This document shows positions 21,851-33,432 of a stretch of 64,000 nt of DNA, piece after piece. Source of the DNA: Cyanodermella asteris (lineage: Eukaryota > Ascomycota > Lecanoromycetes > Ostropales > Stictidaceae). How positions within the stretch are numbered: the first letter of the stretch is position 1; each line of letters starts with the position of its first letter. Location: NCBI GenBank assembly GCA_900618795.1, contig UYJD01000013.1, positions 1-64,000 on the forward strand, written 5' to 3'. The notes under the pieces are model-generated. The model had not been told where the DNA came from. It searched no databases and saw nothing but the letters and a program-made list of their open reading frames with translations. A program made the position numbers and the translations under genes.

Positions 21851-23563
21851 CTAAAACTGTATATCTTTCACAATATCTCGTCGGTTGATAAAATCGCACC
21901 GCTCCCTTAATTTCTGCTCCTTCAGTACCTTCCCATCCTCACCAGCAAGGCCTTCATTGGGTCCGCCAATAACATACACATCAACTTCGTCCTTATCAGA
22001 CTTATGATTCCCGTGTGCTGGCAGCCACCCCTGCAACGTGTTTAATCCCTTCACCGACGGCCTTCCAAAGGCCGTAAACGTCGACCAAGACCTGCTCTCT
22101 CGCTTCAGCAGTGCATAGTCCGTCGCATTGGGCTCATATGGGAACCCATAAATGTCGTAGTGACTCAAGTTGCCAAAGACGTAGGCAAATTCAGATGTAT
22201 GCACCACACCCAATCCGGGGAAGCCATTGTACACGAGCTCGGGTGTCAGGAACGTCTGATTCTGATCGTAGAAGAAGACGTCGTTGCCAGCTTTTGCGAG
22301 CGCGGCACCGTACAGATACGGCTCACAAACCATGAGGACGTCGCGGATGATGCGACCAGAGCGGTAGAACTCAGAGGACAAATTGGCGGATGGGTTTGGC
22401 GGGAATTCAGTCACTGGATAGAGCGATAAGAGCTCTTTGACGTGGGACGTCGACATGCCTGGAAGGTACGAGGAGAAAAAGGTGAAGGTGTCGTTTGCGG
22501 TCTTGATCGTGAAGTCGACGAAAGGGTTCGTATCGTCCTCGCACCAGCCCATGATGGTGGCGATGTTATTGAAGCGACCGGTGGCGATGAGCTCGGAGGG
22601 AGCGGCTGGTAGGAAGTCGCCGTCGACGGTGGGAAGCCACGTGTCTCCAATGTTCGACCCGGCGTCCGAGCCGTGCGTGCTTGTCTGTACATCGAGGAGC
22701 TGTTGCATGCTGAGCGTCCGCAGACACGCAATTGTGGCCTCGGAGTTGTGATCGGTGGAATTGCACTTGGTTGCCGCAACAAGGGTGCTCATGGCTATAT
22801 CGGTGAAGTTTCCTGTGATACCTGGCTCGAGTGCTTGACTCTCGCAGATAGCTTGCTGAAAGGGTGCAGGCTTCTTGCCGCCGTAGGCCATAATCTGCAT
22901 ACCCACTGCAAGGCCACCTGAACTCTGACCATAGATAGTGACCTTGCCCGGGTCCCCACCGAAGGCGCCGATGTTCTGGCGAACCCATTCCGATGCCAGG
23001 CGTTGATCTTTGAGTCCTGCATTGAGCGATCCTTCTGCACCGAGTGCGTCAGACTTGGCGAAGCCATAGACACCGAGACGGTAGTTGATGTTCACTGCCA
23101 TCACCGGGTGGCCGTTCGCAATTGATTCGAGGATGAGACCGCCTGGCTGGAAAGTGATTTCATCTTTCGAGGACTCGATGAAACTGCCACCGTGAATATG
23201 CACGAGAACAGGCAGTTTGTCTCCTGTCTTGGTTCCATTTGGCCGGTATACGTTCAGATGGAGGCAGTCTTCCGAGATATCGGTGATGGTGCTCAAGTAC
23301 AGCGGCAGATCACCGGGGCCACCGAGACTCTGAGGACATGCTGGTCCGGCTGCGATGGCAGCAATGGTACTGCCGTTTTTCGGAACGAAGGGACGAGGTG
23401 GTTTGAATCGATTCACACCGCTTGTGTCTTGAGCATAAGGGATGCTAAGAAATGCTTCGACCTCACTCTGGTAGATTCCTTGGTATTTGACGTCGTGGTT
23501 TATTACCAGTGGGGCCGCAGAGGCCAGGCCCAGCGCCAGAATACACGGTGCAAACAGTCTCAT
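21851..23563 (-). CDS. Secreted type-B carboxylesterase / lipase
   Basis: Single exon, 570 residues, starting with a signal peptide (MRLFAPCILALGLASAAP). The alpha/beta-hydrolase motifs of type-B carboxylesterases are all present. EDCLHLNVYRP is at 98-108, the oxyanion-hole HGGSF at 124-128, and the nucleophile elbow GQSSGG has Ser214. The acid lies in WCEDD, and the catalytic His in the segment GLGVVHTSEFAYVFGN. Multiple N-glycosylation sequons fit secretion. Likely activity is hydrolysis of carboxylic esters or lipids outside the cell; substrate unknown. Length is normal for the family and no domain is missing. Confidence 0.92.
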   Translation of the reverse strand: MRLFAPCILALGLASAAPLVINHDVKYQGIYQSEVEAFLSIPYAQDTSGVNRFKPPRPFVPKNGSTIAAIAAGPACPQSLGGPGDLPLYLSTITDISEDCLHLNVYRPNGTKTGDKLPVLVHIHGGSFIESSKDEITFQPGGLILESIANGHPVMAVNINYRLGVYGFAKSDALGAEGSLNAGLKDQRLASEWVRQNIGAFGGDPGKVTIYGQSSGGLAVGMQIMAYGGKKPAPFQQAICESQALEPGITGNFTDIAMSTLVAATKCNSTDHNSEATIACLRTLSMQQLLDVQTSTHGSDAGSNIGDTWLPTVDGDFLPAAPSELIATGRFNNIATIMGWCEDDTNPFVDFTIKTANDTFTFFSSYLPGMSTSHVKELLSLYPVTEFPPNPSANLSSEFYRSGRIIRDVLMVCEPYLYGAALAKAGNDVFFYDQNQTFLTPELVYNGFPGLGVVHTSEFAYVFGNLSHYDIYGFPYEPNATDYALLKRESRSWSTFTAFGRPSVKGLNTLQGWLPAHGNHKSDKDEVDVYVIGGPNEGLAGEDGKVLKEQKLRERCDFINRRDIVKDIQF

Positions 23564-25158
23564 TCCGGCGGGCGCTTCTGACTATACTGTGAGTCTTGAG
23601 ATTTAAGGTTGTTGGGATGAGATGACGACGCTGACAGGCGCTCCAGCAAGCATCGGCAGCTAGCCGAAGCTTCGAATGTGTAAGCATTTTTGTAGGCATG
23701 TACGTGTACATGCTATCCTGATGGATGGCTACAACAGCGCGATCCTCGAGGATTTGCATTTTGCAAGACAGAGAGCCGGCAAGCTTGATAAAGGCTGACA
23801 AAAGTGTTCAGATTGCGGCGATACCAAAATCTTGGTTGTGTTCAGCCGGCCGGCCGTACAGAAGGCCGTCAGTGCCACAACAGATCCATAGTGCCTGCTA
23901 GTCATGGATGAACGCTCATTTTGGGCCGGTTGCAGTGATTCATCAAGGTGCACCCCTACCAATCGCGCAACTCCTAGGTCGAGAGAAAGATTCTGTAAAA
24001 TTGATTTTTGCACAGAATTCGAAGCATTTTGACGGCTGTCCGCATCGTACTTCTCGCCATAAAGTTTTCTTCGCTATATCCCCACCAAGCCAAACTATGT
24101 GATCTAAGTATGATGAGATGTCAAAGGTTCGTTAAAGACAGCGATCCTATTTTGCCTATTTTCTACGGCTGTTTGGACAATCGCGTGCACGTGGATTGTC
24201 GTCATGTTCCTCGATCAGTCAAGACTATGAGAGACATTCATTCACAAACGGCGCAGAGCTGTCTGAGGCCACGATCAAGATCAGTCGTGCTTCCGTGCAT
24301 GAGACAATAGCCATTTGTGACAGAGGCATCCACGACATTGGGGTTGGTGAAGCTCAGACGTGCACGAACCTGCAGATTGTTACCACGTGAAATGCAGCTC
24401 AAGTGCCGGATATCGGTCAAGATTCAGGGTCCAAAGGAATGTTCGTTTAGCTGGCAAGGGCATCAGCATCGGGCGAGAGCATGGCGAAAAGCGTGGCTAT
24501 CGAAGCGTCGAAAGAAGCGTGAGCTGGACATGCTTATTGCACGCTGACGGGTCGAGAAACAAAAGAAAGCACGGCAATTGGGCGCCCAACGCACAGGCCA
24601 GCGAAGTGGCCGTTGGAGCGAGTCGCGGTTGCCGTGCGAAGACGCCGAAGTACTTACGTACCTAAGGTAAGGTAGTGGACTGGGTGTTGTGGAAGGTGTG
24701 CCCCTCGCCTGCTGTTCTCGTCGCATCGCGCCCGGTCGCATCCAAGTCGCTGTCGCTGTCTCGCTCGCTCTACAGAGTATCCACCACACCACTCTGGCCT
24801 GCTCCTCCTCTGCCGACAACCTCTTCTCCACATCCTTCACATTCTCCTCGACATCAAGCCTGCTTCTCAACTCCCGTGAACATCAACATCAACACCGTCC
24901 AGACCCTATATCAACGCGCGTAACGTAATCTCCCCAGCCGATAAGGTCATCTACCGTCACAGCCGAGCATCCGCTACCTCGTCACCCGCGATCACAAGAC
25001 ACACCTCGTTTCCCACTTTGGCCAGCTCGCCAGGTCCCAGTCGCCCCATCATTTCGTTTCAGGGATTCATCAACGTTCACCTGACGGTCTCTCAACACCA
25101 TGATGTGATCATGTGCGCAACGAGCCACGCCCCTGCCACCGGATAAGCCTCCATCACC
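23564..25158. other. Intergenic, promoter and leader of the Lst7-like gene
   Basis: From about 24700 the sequence becomes pyrimidine-rich with many TCTC and CACC runs, as in long fungal 5' leaders, up to the Lst7-like ATG. The upstream part shows no gene. Short frames on both strands have random composition. Confidence 0.5.
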
Positions 25159-26699
25159 ATGGACTTCACGGTATGTCATCACGTTGATGAGACTCTTCAA
25201 ACGCCTTGCCTCGCCCTATCAACGGCTTGCCCTGGCATAAGCGGACCATTTGCGCCTCCTCTTGCGGTTCCTCCCGCTCGTGAACATGTAGAACCTGCTT
25301 TAAGGGTGACTTTGTCATCGTTTCTTGCAGAACAATAGCGTCGGCCATGTTTCAAGCCTCCTCAGGTCTTCAACCGTCACGTCCTGCCCTGCTTTGCCGA
25401 CCCTCAGGCCCACACTGTTCGCGTGACTACCTTCGGACACCTTGCTGACTGGTCTCCTAGCTTTCCCTCGCTCATTTCTGTGAACTGCATGGCCCAACCT
25501 CGGTGCTGTGTACCCAGGCTCTTCCCTCGTCTTGCACAGTGTGCCGACCCTACCAGCGCTCTTCCTCGTCGTCGAAAGAGTCCTCGCCTGAGCGATCATC
25601 ATACTTCCCCCTGCAGTCCCAGCTATGGCGCAACCGCAAGTATGCCGCCAAGGACATGGAACGCTGCCAGAGCTGTCGCATGACCATACCCGACGAGACC
25701 TTCTATGATCCTACACCTTCAGTCGACAAGAACCGACCCCCGATCCGTACCAAGGAAGTTGTCCACATATGTGGCGACTCGGATTCTGAAGGGGACGATT
25801 CTTCAGATGATGGTAACCCATTTCCCTCTCCATCACCATCGCCCAACTTCTTCGGAAGTCACCCGAGTCCATGCCTCAGTTCCACCTCATGTCACACCCA
25901 TTCCTTGGAGTTCGTGACGGCTCCTTCGCCTGCAGAAGTTGAGATGTTTGGTCGGCTTCGGAATGCCGTCATCCGTGCCTTTACGGGTGAAGAGCTTCCT
26001 CGAGGTCAGAAAGCCGGGCCATTCTGGTTTGGCAATTCCGACAACGGATACACTGTTGGATATAAATTCGAGCTAGCCGACAGCTTTGCTCGAGGCACCC
26101 GACGGACGTACGCCTTGATCGCTCTAGCAGGCCAAGATATTCAGCGAGCCCTTGCCGCTGCAACCGTGATATGGGCTCTCTTCGAACAGATTGCTCTCAA
26201 CATAATCCAATCTGCGCAAGAGGTCACTGCCAGAACCCACCCGGCAGAAGAGAGTAGTTACCCGGAAGAGGAACTCGAAGAGCTCATGCGACGTCCAGGA
26301 GTTAGCAGCTTCCTGACTGGCCGCGGTGCTCTGGGTGGGCTTGGCCGCATGATGCACGACCGACGAGCTGGCGTTGACCAGAAGCCAACGAGCATTGCTG
26401 ACCTCGTCGAGAACGAGAGGTTTTTCTGCGAGCTGCACATGGTCTTTGTTGGCATCCTTCAAGAACTCGGTCGAAGCTTTGGCGGCCTCCAAGTTCGTGC
26501 CCCAGAAGATGGCGAAGTCGTTGATGGCCAAGGTACGACCGTCTTGGTGCCTTCAAACGGCAAAGCGAGCAGTTCAAGCGCGAAGGACGGCGATTGGAAT
26601 CGACAGGCTTACCCACCTACGCCTACCAGCATGAACAGCACGTCGGCCATTTTGACAGAGTCAGGTGTCCTGCCGAGTACAACGCAGGTTGTGGCGTAA
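25159..26699 (+). CDS. Folliculin / Lst7 homologue (TORC1 pathway)
   Basis: Exon 1 is only 12 nt (25159-25170, MDFT). A 290-nt intron leads to exon 2 (25461-26699), giving 416 residues. The join creates MDFTLSLAHFCELHGPTSVL, the conserved folliculin start, followed by LCTQALPSSC and a CxxC (CQSC). The longin-type domain continues with FWFGNSDNGYTVGYKF and GTRRTYALIALAG. Acidic and Ser-rich linkers break it up. Like yeast Lst7, it appears to be little more than the N-terminal folliculin domain. In yeast Lst7 pairs with Lst4 as GAP for Gtr2, signalling amino-acid supply to TORC1 at the vacuole. A micro-exon elsewhere in the long intron cannot be excluded. The family call is strong. Confidence 0.87.
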
Positions 26700-27129
26700 C
26701 TGCTCGGTTTCAACATTTTCGGTATCATACAATTGGTGTTCAAGGGCTTTGGGAGAGATGTTTCAATTCATCGGCGCTGATGTATTAGTTCATGCGAGCT
26801 GCAGCCGCATTTTGATAGACAGTCCCACTTTGGCAGGCTGATGATACCCACGAATGATGCATTCCATGATCAGCCGATCATCGCCACCGAGCGAGTCTTT
26901 GGTTCGAAATGCGTGTGCCACATGTGACGATTCGAAGATGAACAGATCTTCAAATGCGGTGTTGGGCAGAAACTTGCGCCGGATCACGTGATTGGCGGTC
27001 TCACTTGACGAGCCACCGGAGCCCTAGGAAAATCCGCCCGCAAAAGGCGCCTCCGATGGCCGACCTGCAAGAGCATCTACCACCTCAACGCGATCCGTCA
27101 ACACCCCAGCCTGCTCATAACTGCCCATC
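26700..27129. other. Intergenic between Lst7-like and eIF3k genes
   Basis: A 430-bp stretch holding a 3' UTR and the eIF3k promoter. No features were recognised. Confidence 0.5.
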
Positions 27130-28124
27130 ATGAGCGGTACAATCGCCTTTGACAAGGCGCCCGATCGGCCGGAGCACATCGACCAGATCCTCAACGGCCT
27201 GGATCGCTATAACCCAGAGACGACAGGAACTTTCCAGGACTATGTGCAGCAGCAATGTGAGGACAGAACATACGACTGCTACGCCAACCTGGCTCTCTTG
27301 AAGCTGTAAGTACTACAACTGCAATTGCGGCGTGCAGTATAAGAGAAGGGAACAATATGATGCATCAACATTTCCACGTTTCCTATTACCTGAACGGCTC
27401 GGGCATGAATCACCCACCGTCTTGAAGTGGCAAACATTAGCTCTATCTGAATGTTGCGTCCTTCTCTGCAGCGCTCGCGACCAAGTCTGGAACGACTGTT
27501 GCGTGAAGATGTTCTGACACGCGTTTCTGCAGCTACCAGTTCAACCCCCACCTCACCCGCGAAGAGACCATCACCAATATTCTCGTCAAAGCCCTTACCG
27601 TCTTCCCCTCCGCCGACTTCAGCCTCTGCCTTCACCTCCTCCCTCCACATATCCTCCACCCGGCAGGCACCGCCACAGCCATGCCCGCCGCCGGTGATGC
27701 ACCCCTGTCCGAAGCTGTTCAGAAACTCGCCACACTAAACCAGCTGCTTTCGAGCGCCGACTATGCCGCTTTCTGGCGCACACTCGACTCGGATGATTTG
27801 TACGCCGACCTCGTTGCTGATGTGGCTGGGTTTGAAGAGCTGACCCGGGTGCGCATCGCGGTTACGGTGGGTCAGTGCTGCAGGGAGGTCGAGCGCAAGA
27901 CGATGGAAGAGTGGTTGAGGTTAAAGGGCGAGCCGTTTGAGAGGTTCTTGAGGGAGATTTGTGGTTGGAGTCTGAGGCCCAGTGGCTCGGATGTTAAAGG
28001 TGGTGAGGTTGTGGTTATACCCGTGAACAAGGAGAATGAGGCCAAGAGCAGTGTTGTGAGGGAGAACGTGCAGTTTGATCAGTTTGCAAGGGTGGTACGA
28101 AGAGCTTACGAGCAGCCGGCTTGA
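27130..28124 (+). CDS. Translation initiation factor eIF3 subunit K
   Basis: Exons 27130-27305 and 27533-28124 join over a 227-nt intron (phase 2), giving 255 residues. The conserved eIF3k segment spans the junction: [14 protein letters not shown] joined to LYQFNPHL. It is followed by the helical HAM and winged-helix (PCI/CSN8-like) region ending with the QFDQFARVV tail. eIF3k is a peripheral subunit of the eIF3 complex on the 40S ribosome. The length fits the family. Identification rests on the conserved blocks and is solid. Confidence 0.92.
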
Positions 28125-29909
28125 TTTAGCGAGGTTCGAAGTTGATGACGAATATTGGGTCTGGCTTGACGGCTACGCATAAGTTTCACGCGATCACGAA
28201 ACGCTGGCAAGAGCGCGAGACGGCGGCTGCTGGACTCTGTACTTTGGCAGAGAGCGGCATCGGTTGCATGAAATCGTCCAGCGTATAGCCGCTTCGGCTG
28301 CGGACTCGTGGGAAGCTTTGACACCGCACGAATTCGATTCAAAAGACAGGCAGGAGGAATTGACCGTACACGAGGCGAAGTGCAACACCATGTCAGAAGT
28401 TGAGGGAAATTTCACGTCGATATGCAAAGCATGAAGTTGTATTCAAGAATCAAAAATTCCAGCCACCGCCTGAAATTATCAATTCTTGTGGCGAGAATGG
28501 CGCACACCGCACAAGTCGCTCTTATTGCATCTTCGTACGGACATCCTTAATATGGAGTTTGGATTGAGCAATAGGAGCAATGCTTCCAAAACGGAGCACG
28601 GTCTCCGCTCTTATCTCTTCAGAAACTTCCTCCTAGACGAGGCGTAGTATTGACGTAGCACCATCGACCTCACCGTCGGAAGTAAACTCAGCTGCAAGGT
28701 TGTGGTTCTGACAATTCCTGTGAAGGTGTTCATCTCGTTCTGCGGCTAACAGGACGCCGTCTCGCGCCCACCACTCGCCTTTAGCAACGTGGCCCACCTC
28801 ACCTTCAAGTTCTGTTCTACACCAACAAAGGCAACTGTTCGCGCTCCTGGAGCAACCCTGACGAAATACCGTACGTCCGTCAAGCCTGAAGTTCCATCGG
28901 ACCAGCTCGCGCCTTGCTTGGCGATGCCTCCCACGATCCGACGACCAAACTGAGCTCAAACTGAGGAGAGCAGCCTGGAGATTGCATGGAGAATCCGACT
29001 GCGAATGCTTGGTAGGCACTGTCCGAGTGGAGACCATCTCTCAAGAACGTAGGACTTGACATTGTCGACACGAGTCTGGAAATAGAGCCTCAACATGGTC
29101 ATCGATGGGCAAATTCTGCGCAAGATTTCAAACTGTGCAAAGTCGAATGAAATTCGCTGTTACCACCAGAGCTCCATCCTCGAGTCCCACAAAAGCAGGG
29201 ACAAACGATCTTGACAAGTCGATGAAGCACAGAGGCTCAGCAGATCGGCCATTGTGCGGCCACACTCTGATGGCCGTCTTTGGGTCGTTCCATTGGCCAG
29301 CCAATCAGATGATTGTTCTGGATAGCCATGCGTCTCCACCGTCGCGTTCCTGTGCGCGGGGAGCCCTGGCAATTCCGAGTGCACCCCACGCGGTGGAGAG
29401 CAGGGATACGAATCGAGCGTGTCCCGAAATCGCAGGTCGAAAGAGCCAGGAATGCATGACCCTAACTTTGTGCTCGAGGCGAGCCGCGGTCAGCCGAAAG
29501 GGCAGAGGACGGATCATGGGAGTAGTCGGAGGCGGCCATGATGAAGTGGTGGCTTTTCCCCCAACTGTGCCAAACACCATACATAACGGTGGCTGCCACA
29601 TTATCATCGCTCGATACCATCGAGTAAACACCTGGCCGATGGCCAATTGGCATTGTGCGTCATGGAGTCTGCCCGCGTAGATGAATCTTTCCTTGCGAGT
29701 CCGGGCCTTTGGGTGTCGTGCGGTTGGTGGTACCGACGCTGCCAGTTCCTTTCCGACTTTCTCCTGAGATTTTCTGGTTCTGCCTTTGACGTTCTTGCTT
29801 ACTCGATACAACAAAAATTGATCCGGAGCAGGAGAGTTGGCGGGGAGCAGGGTAATCAGGGGAAAGACTGTTGCCCGCCTGCCTCTTATTTCCGCAAAGG
29901 TCTGCCAAC
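28125..29909. other. Intergenic upstream of the allantoinase promoter
   Basis: On the minus strand between about 28630 and 29070 protein-like pieces occur in different frames (for example VRYFVRVAPGARTVAFVGV). They could be a decayed gene, but no family was recognised. The rest shows nothing. Confidence 0.35.
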
Positions 29910-30118
29910 TTATCTTCTCTTATCGGTCTTTTTGTGCGGCGTCTTTTTCACCCGGCGTTCACCGTTTACTTATCAGTGATCCTATCTATCACCTGAACCA
30001 AACTTCCGAACACGGGTCCAACCTTTCAGCCTTATCGCTCTGACTATTTCCTTATCGTTACCGTTACCGCAGCTAGTCTTCGTGATCGATTTTGCGCTCA
30101 CGTTGATAACGTTTATCT
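29910..30118. promoter_or_regulatory. Cluster of nine GATA-factor sites upstream of allantoinase
   Basis: HGATAR motifs, or their complement YTATCD, begin at 29910, 29920, 29970, 29982, 29986, 30032, 30052, 30104 and 30113. Chance expectation in 209 bp on both strands is about 0.6. The cluster ends 155 bp before the allantoinase ATG. AreA/NIT2 GATA activators switch on purine and allantoin catabolism under nitrogen limitation, so this is the likely nitrogen-control region. Binding is inferred. Confidence 0.7.
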
Positions 30119-30272
30119 CTTCTTTGAAGCCTGTTTCTGCTTTTACTTACCCCAGATTCGATCGATCTCGCCCTCTCGCCCCAGCAACTTGACGAAAATC
30201 CGGGGAAGCTTACCACACCGACCAGCAGAGAAACCAGCCTATCAGTTCGTTGCCTGGATAGCCGCGTTCATC

Positions 30273-31847
30273 ATGCCGTCGATGCCATTTACGCCGATGG
30301 GTTCTTCTGACAGCTCGTACCTTGGTAGCTCGGTCCGTCGGTCTTCGGTGGCAACTTCCGTCCATGAGACGAGCATTGTTCTGGCATCCTCGCGATGCGT
30401 GATACGTGGCCGCATTACACCGGGAACCATTGTCATCTCGTCGGAAACCGGCAAGATCACAGATGTGTTCACGACTCTCATGCCAGAGACCAGCTTCCCG
30501 GATGCGGCTTCGTACGAGGACCATTCTCCCCGCATTATCATGCCCGGCCTGGTTGACGCGCACATACATGCGAACGAGCCTGGGCGGACTGAATGGGAAG
30601 GGTTCCGTACGGCAACTCAGGCAGCTGCATTCGGTGGCGTCACCACCGTTGTCGATATGCCGTTGAACGCCATCCCACCGACCACGACGCTGGCCAATCT
30701 GCAGACTAAGATCGCCGCCGCTGAAGGCAAATGCTGGGTGGACGTCGGCTTCTACGGCGGCATCATCCCCGGTAATGCAGCGGACTTGAAGCCGCTCGTC
30801 GCCGCCGGTGTCCGTGGTTTCAAGGGCTTTCTCATCGACTCAGGCGTCCCCGAGTTCCCGGCCGTGTCGTCCACGGACATCAGACGCGCGATGGCGGAGC
30901 TGGCAGATGAGCCTACCACGCTCATGTTCCATGCTGAGATGATTCCACCCATCACCGCCTCTGTCGGCGACGACGTACAAACGTCACAGCCTCCCCTGGC
31001 GCCTTCGGGTGCTCTGCACGAGTACGCCACGTTCCTAGCTTCCCGACCTCCATCCTTCGAGACGTATGCGATCGAGCAGATCTTATCGCTTGCTCACCTG
31101 GCGCCCAACCTACCACTTCACATCGTCCACCTGTCGGCTTTAGAAGCGATCCCGCTCCTCCGCGAAGCACGCAAGAACGGCGTCAAGATCACGGCGGAAA
31201 CCTGCTTCCACTACCTTAGCTTGACGGCGGAGAAGATCGCCAACGGCGATGCACGACACAAATGCTGTCCCCCGATCCGTGGCCAACGGAACCAAGATGC
31301 GCTTTGGGAAGAACTCACCCGGCCGGAGGACTCTGTAATCGCAACTGTCGTGTCTGACCACTCGCCTTGTACGCCGGAACTGAAGTTGCTGCCGCACTCG
31401 ATACCTGGTAGTATCGAGCCCGCTTTGGGACCAGGGATGAAAGACACAAACCAGGGGGATTTCTTCAAAGCATGGGGCGGCATCTCCAGTGTCGGCCTCG
31501 GCCTGCCCGTCTTATGGACCGAAGCTGCTCATCGCCGTATTTCCGTCCCTGATGTTGTACGATGGTGCTGCGAGAATACGGCGAAGCAGATTGGGATGGA
31601 GGGCAGGAAGGGTAGCTTGAGAGTTGGTATGGATGCGGATGTCATTGTGTTTGATGATGAGCAGGAATGGGTTGTGAGTCGGGATACGCTTTTGTTTAAG
31701 AATAAGTGTAGTGCGTATGAAGGGAAGAGGTTGAGGGGACGGGTTATGGGGACTTGGCTGAGGGGAAGGTTGGTTTATGAGAGCGGGAAGGGATTTGTGG
31801 AGGGCGGTCCTAGTGGGGAGCTTTTGCTGGAGCCGAGAAGAAAGTAA
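30273..31847 (+). CDS. Allantoinase
   Basis: Single exon, 524 residues from the first in-frame ATG (MPSMPFTPMG). The cyclic amidohydrolase metal-site motifs are in order: DAHIHANEPGRTEWEGF (H97, H99), the carbamylated Lys in GFKGFLIDSG (K184), MFHAE, HIVHLSALEA, and SDHSPC near residue 365. The whole pattern is that of allantoinase (EC 3.5.2.5), which opens the hydantoin ring of allantoin to allantoate in purine breakdown, releasing nitrogen. A Ser-rich N-terminal 35 residues precede the domain. Dihydropyrimidinase-like relatives share the fold, but the EPGRTEWEGF block favours allantoinase. The GATA cluster upstream fits nitrogen-repressed expression. Confidence 0.93.
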   Translation: MPSMPFTPMGSSDSSYLGSSVRRSSVATSVHETSIVLASSRCVIRGRITPGTIVISSETGKITDVFTTLMPETSFPDAASYEDHSPRIIMPGLVDAHIHANEPGRTEWEGFRTATQAAAFGGVTTVVDMPLNAIPPTTTLANLQTKIAAAEGKCWVDVGFYGGIIPGNAADLKPLVAAGVRGFKGFLIDSGVPEFPAVSSTDIRRAMAELADEPTTLMFHAEMIPPITASVGDDVQTSQPPLAPSGALHEYATFLASRPPSFETYAIEQILSLAHLAPNLPLHIVHLSALEAIPLLREARKNGVKITAETCFHYLSLTAEKIANGDARHKCCPPIRGQRNQDALWEELTRPEDSVIATVVSDHSPCTPELKLLPHSIPGSIEPALGPGMKDTNQGDFFKAWGGISSVGLGLPVLWTEAAHRRISVPDVVRWCCENTAKQIGMEGRKGSLRVGMDADVIVFDDEQEWVVSRDTLLFKNKCSAYEGKRLRGRVMGTWLRGRLVYESGKGFVEGGPSGELLLEPRRK

Positions 31848-32475
31848 AATATGGGCTCTGGCAGCGACAAAAGCTGTAGGAGATTTCAGTTTTGGGCTTT
31901 GACAGCAATTGGCACGGAGGGCGAAAAGCAATGACTTGGAACTTGGACCGAAGACCGTGGCATGTTATCAGCGTCAAGCATGGCGTTCACGCGAGGCTAG
32001 ACTCGCTTCAGAATGTTTACATCAGTTGAACCTCAACACAGCATGCTTGTAGATCTTAAAACGCTTGTGCCTTCGCGCGTAGCTAGGGAGCTTTCATCGC
32101 GCTGACGTGCATGTACAGCAACCTTCTTCACACAAAACTCTACTCACCTTGGCCGCACAACTTCCTCTCAAGTCACAGACTCCAGATCTGGATCGAATGT
32201 ATATGATGGCAGCCCCAAAATCTGACCGACGTTCTACCATAACAGCCACTCTGTGATCACTCAATCCTCACATTTGACTCTTATTGAACGGAAAGAGGCC
32301 ACCGAGCCACTCGTATACCTTCAACGCTGTACATGAACAAAGCCAGCCTCCGCAGCATTCTTCCTTTGTTACATCTACATCCACCTAGCGCCAATTCGAG
32401 CTGACGCTCCATACCGTCTTCGAAAGCTCGACCGAACATTTGCTCCCATTGCACCACCTTCCCACAGACTTCAGA
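31848..32475. other. Intergenic, no gene seen
   Basis: The 3' flank of allantoinase and the promoter of the next gene. Nothing else was recognised. Confidence 0.5.
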
Positions 32476-33432
32476 ATGCCTCCCAAGGTAGCTCTCAAAG
32501 TTGCACCGAAGCGCGAGGCAAAGGATGACTCGAAGGCTCTGTCCCAAGCTGCTGTGAAAGCTCTGAGCAGCGACAGCAAGTCGGATAAGATACTTCCAAA
32601 AATCCCCAGCATATCGGAGAAAGAGACTGGTGCGGTAGTTGTCAAGCTAGAAAATAACGGAGATCAAGGACCTGTAAAGACCTGCCAGACAGCGCCTCGA
32701 GCTGATGTGGGCAAGGGTCAAAAGCGAAAGCTGGAGGCGAACAATGAATCGGTGGTCAAGCTCGAGAAGGCCCTGACGGCCGAATCTGACAATTCAAAAA
32801 CACCGCATGGTAAAGCCGAGTCAAAATGCAGCTTCTGCTTCTGGGTCGGGCTGGAAGTGAAGAAGAGGAGAAAGCTCTCATCCGGGGGCCATGCGGACCA
32901 AAGTGCGAGCTTGATCTCCTGCGCGACTTGCTCGGAGGCGGGCATTTCGTTGCAGATATCAGACATGAATTTCATCGACGACGGCCTGGTGTGTAGTGGT
33001 AAACCGTTACAAGAACGTGTCTCTGACGATTTCTAGGTGAAGGCCAAAGACAGCCATCTTGCGATCGCAGTCTTTCCGCGTTCGGCCCATACCGCCTTGC
33101 AACAAGCCGTCGACGGCGCGTTCGCAAGCGTCAAGAGCTCAGAAGCCGCCATATCTCAGATCGAATACGACATTCGCATCACTAAGGAGAAGATCATCAC
33201 CAGAGAAGCTTCGGTGGCGAGATTGCGACCTTGCCTGGCTGAGTTCGACGCCAAGTCCAAGAGCGATCAGGAAGTTCGGAAGCGAATCCAGCAGTGCCTA
33301 GACGAGATAAACACACTAAGAGCGCAGATTGGAGAGAAGACTGCTTCGCTGGAACACTCGGTCAATCTGGTGCTGATTAAGGAACGGGAGAAGCTGGCTC
33401 TTCTGGAGACGGTGCTCAAGGGGATTTTGTGA
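32476..33432 (+). CDS. Lysine-rich coiled-coil protein of unknown function
   Basis: Exons 32476-32988 and 33037-33432, joined in phase 0 over a 48-nt intron (GTGTGT...TTCTAG), give 302 residues. The first 110 residues are Lys/Ala/Ser-rich and disordered (MPPKVALKVAPKREAKDDSK). A middle part has two Cys pairs (CSFCFWVG and CATC, about 45 residues apart), which could bind zinc. The last 120 residues form a helical, probably coiled-coil region (KERE, EINTLRAQIGEKTASLEH). No known family was recognised. The splice join keeps the frame and the charged composition on both sides. Confidence 0.65.

Noticed and set aside
28633-29071. Protein-like fragments on the minus strand in three frames
   Set aside because: They cannot be joined by good splice sites and match no family I recognise; too weak to call a pseudogene.
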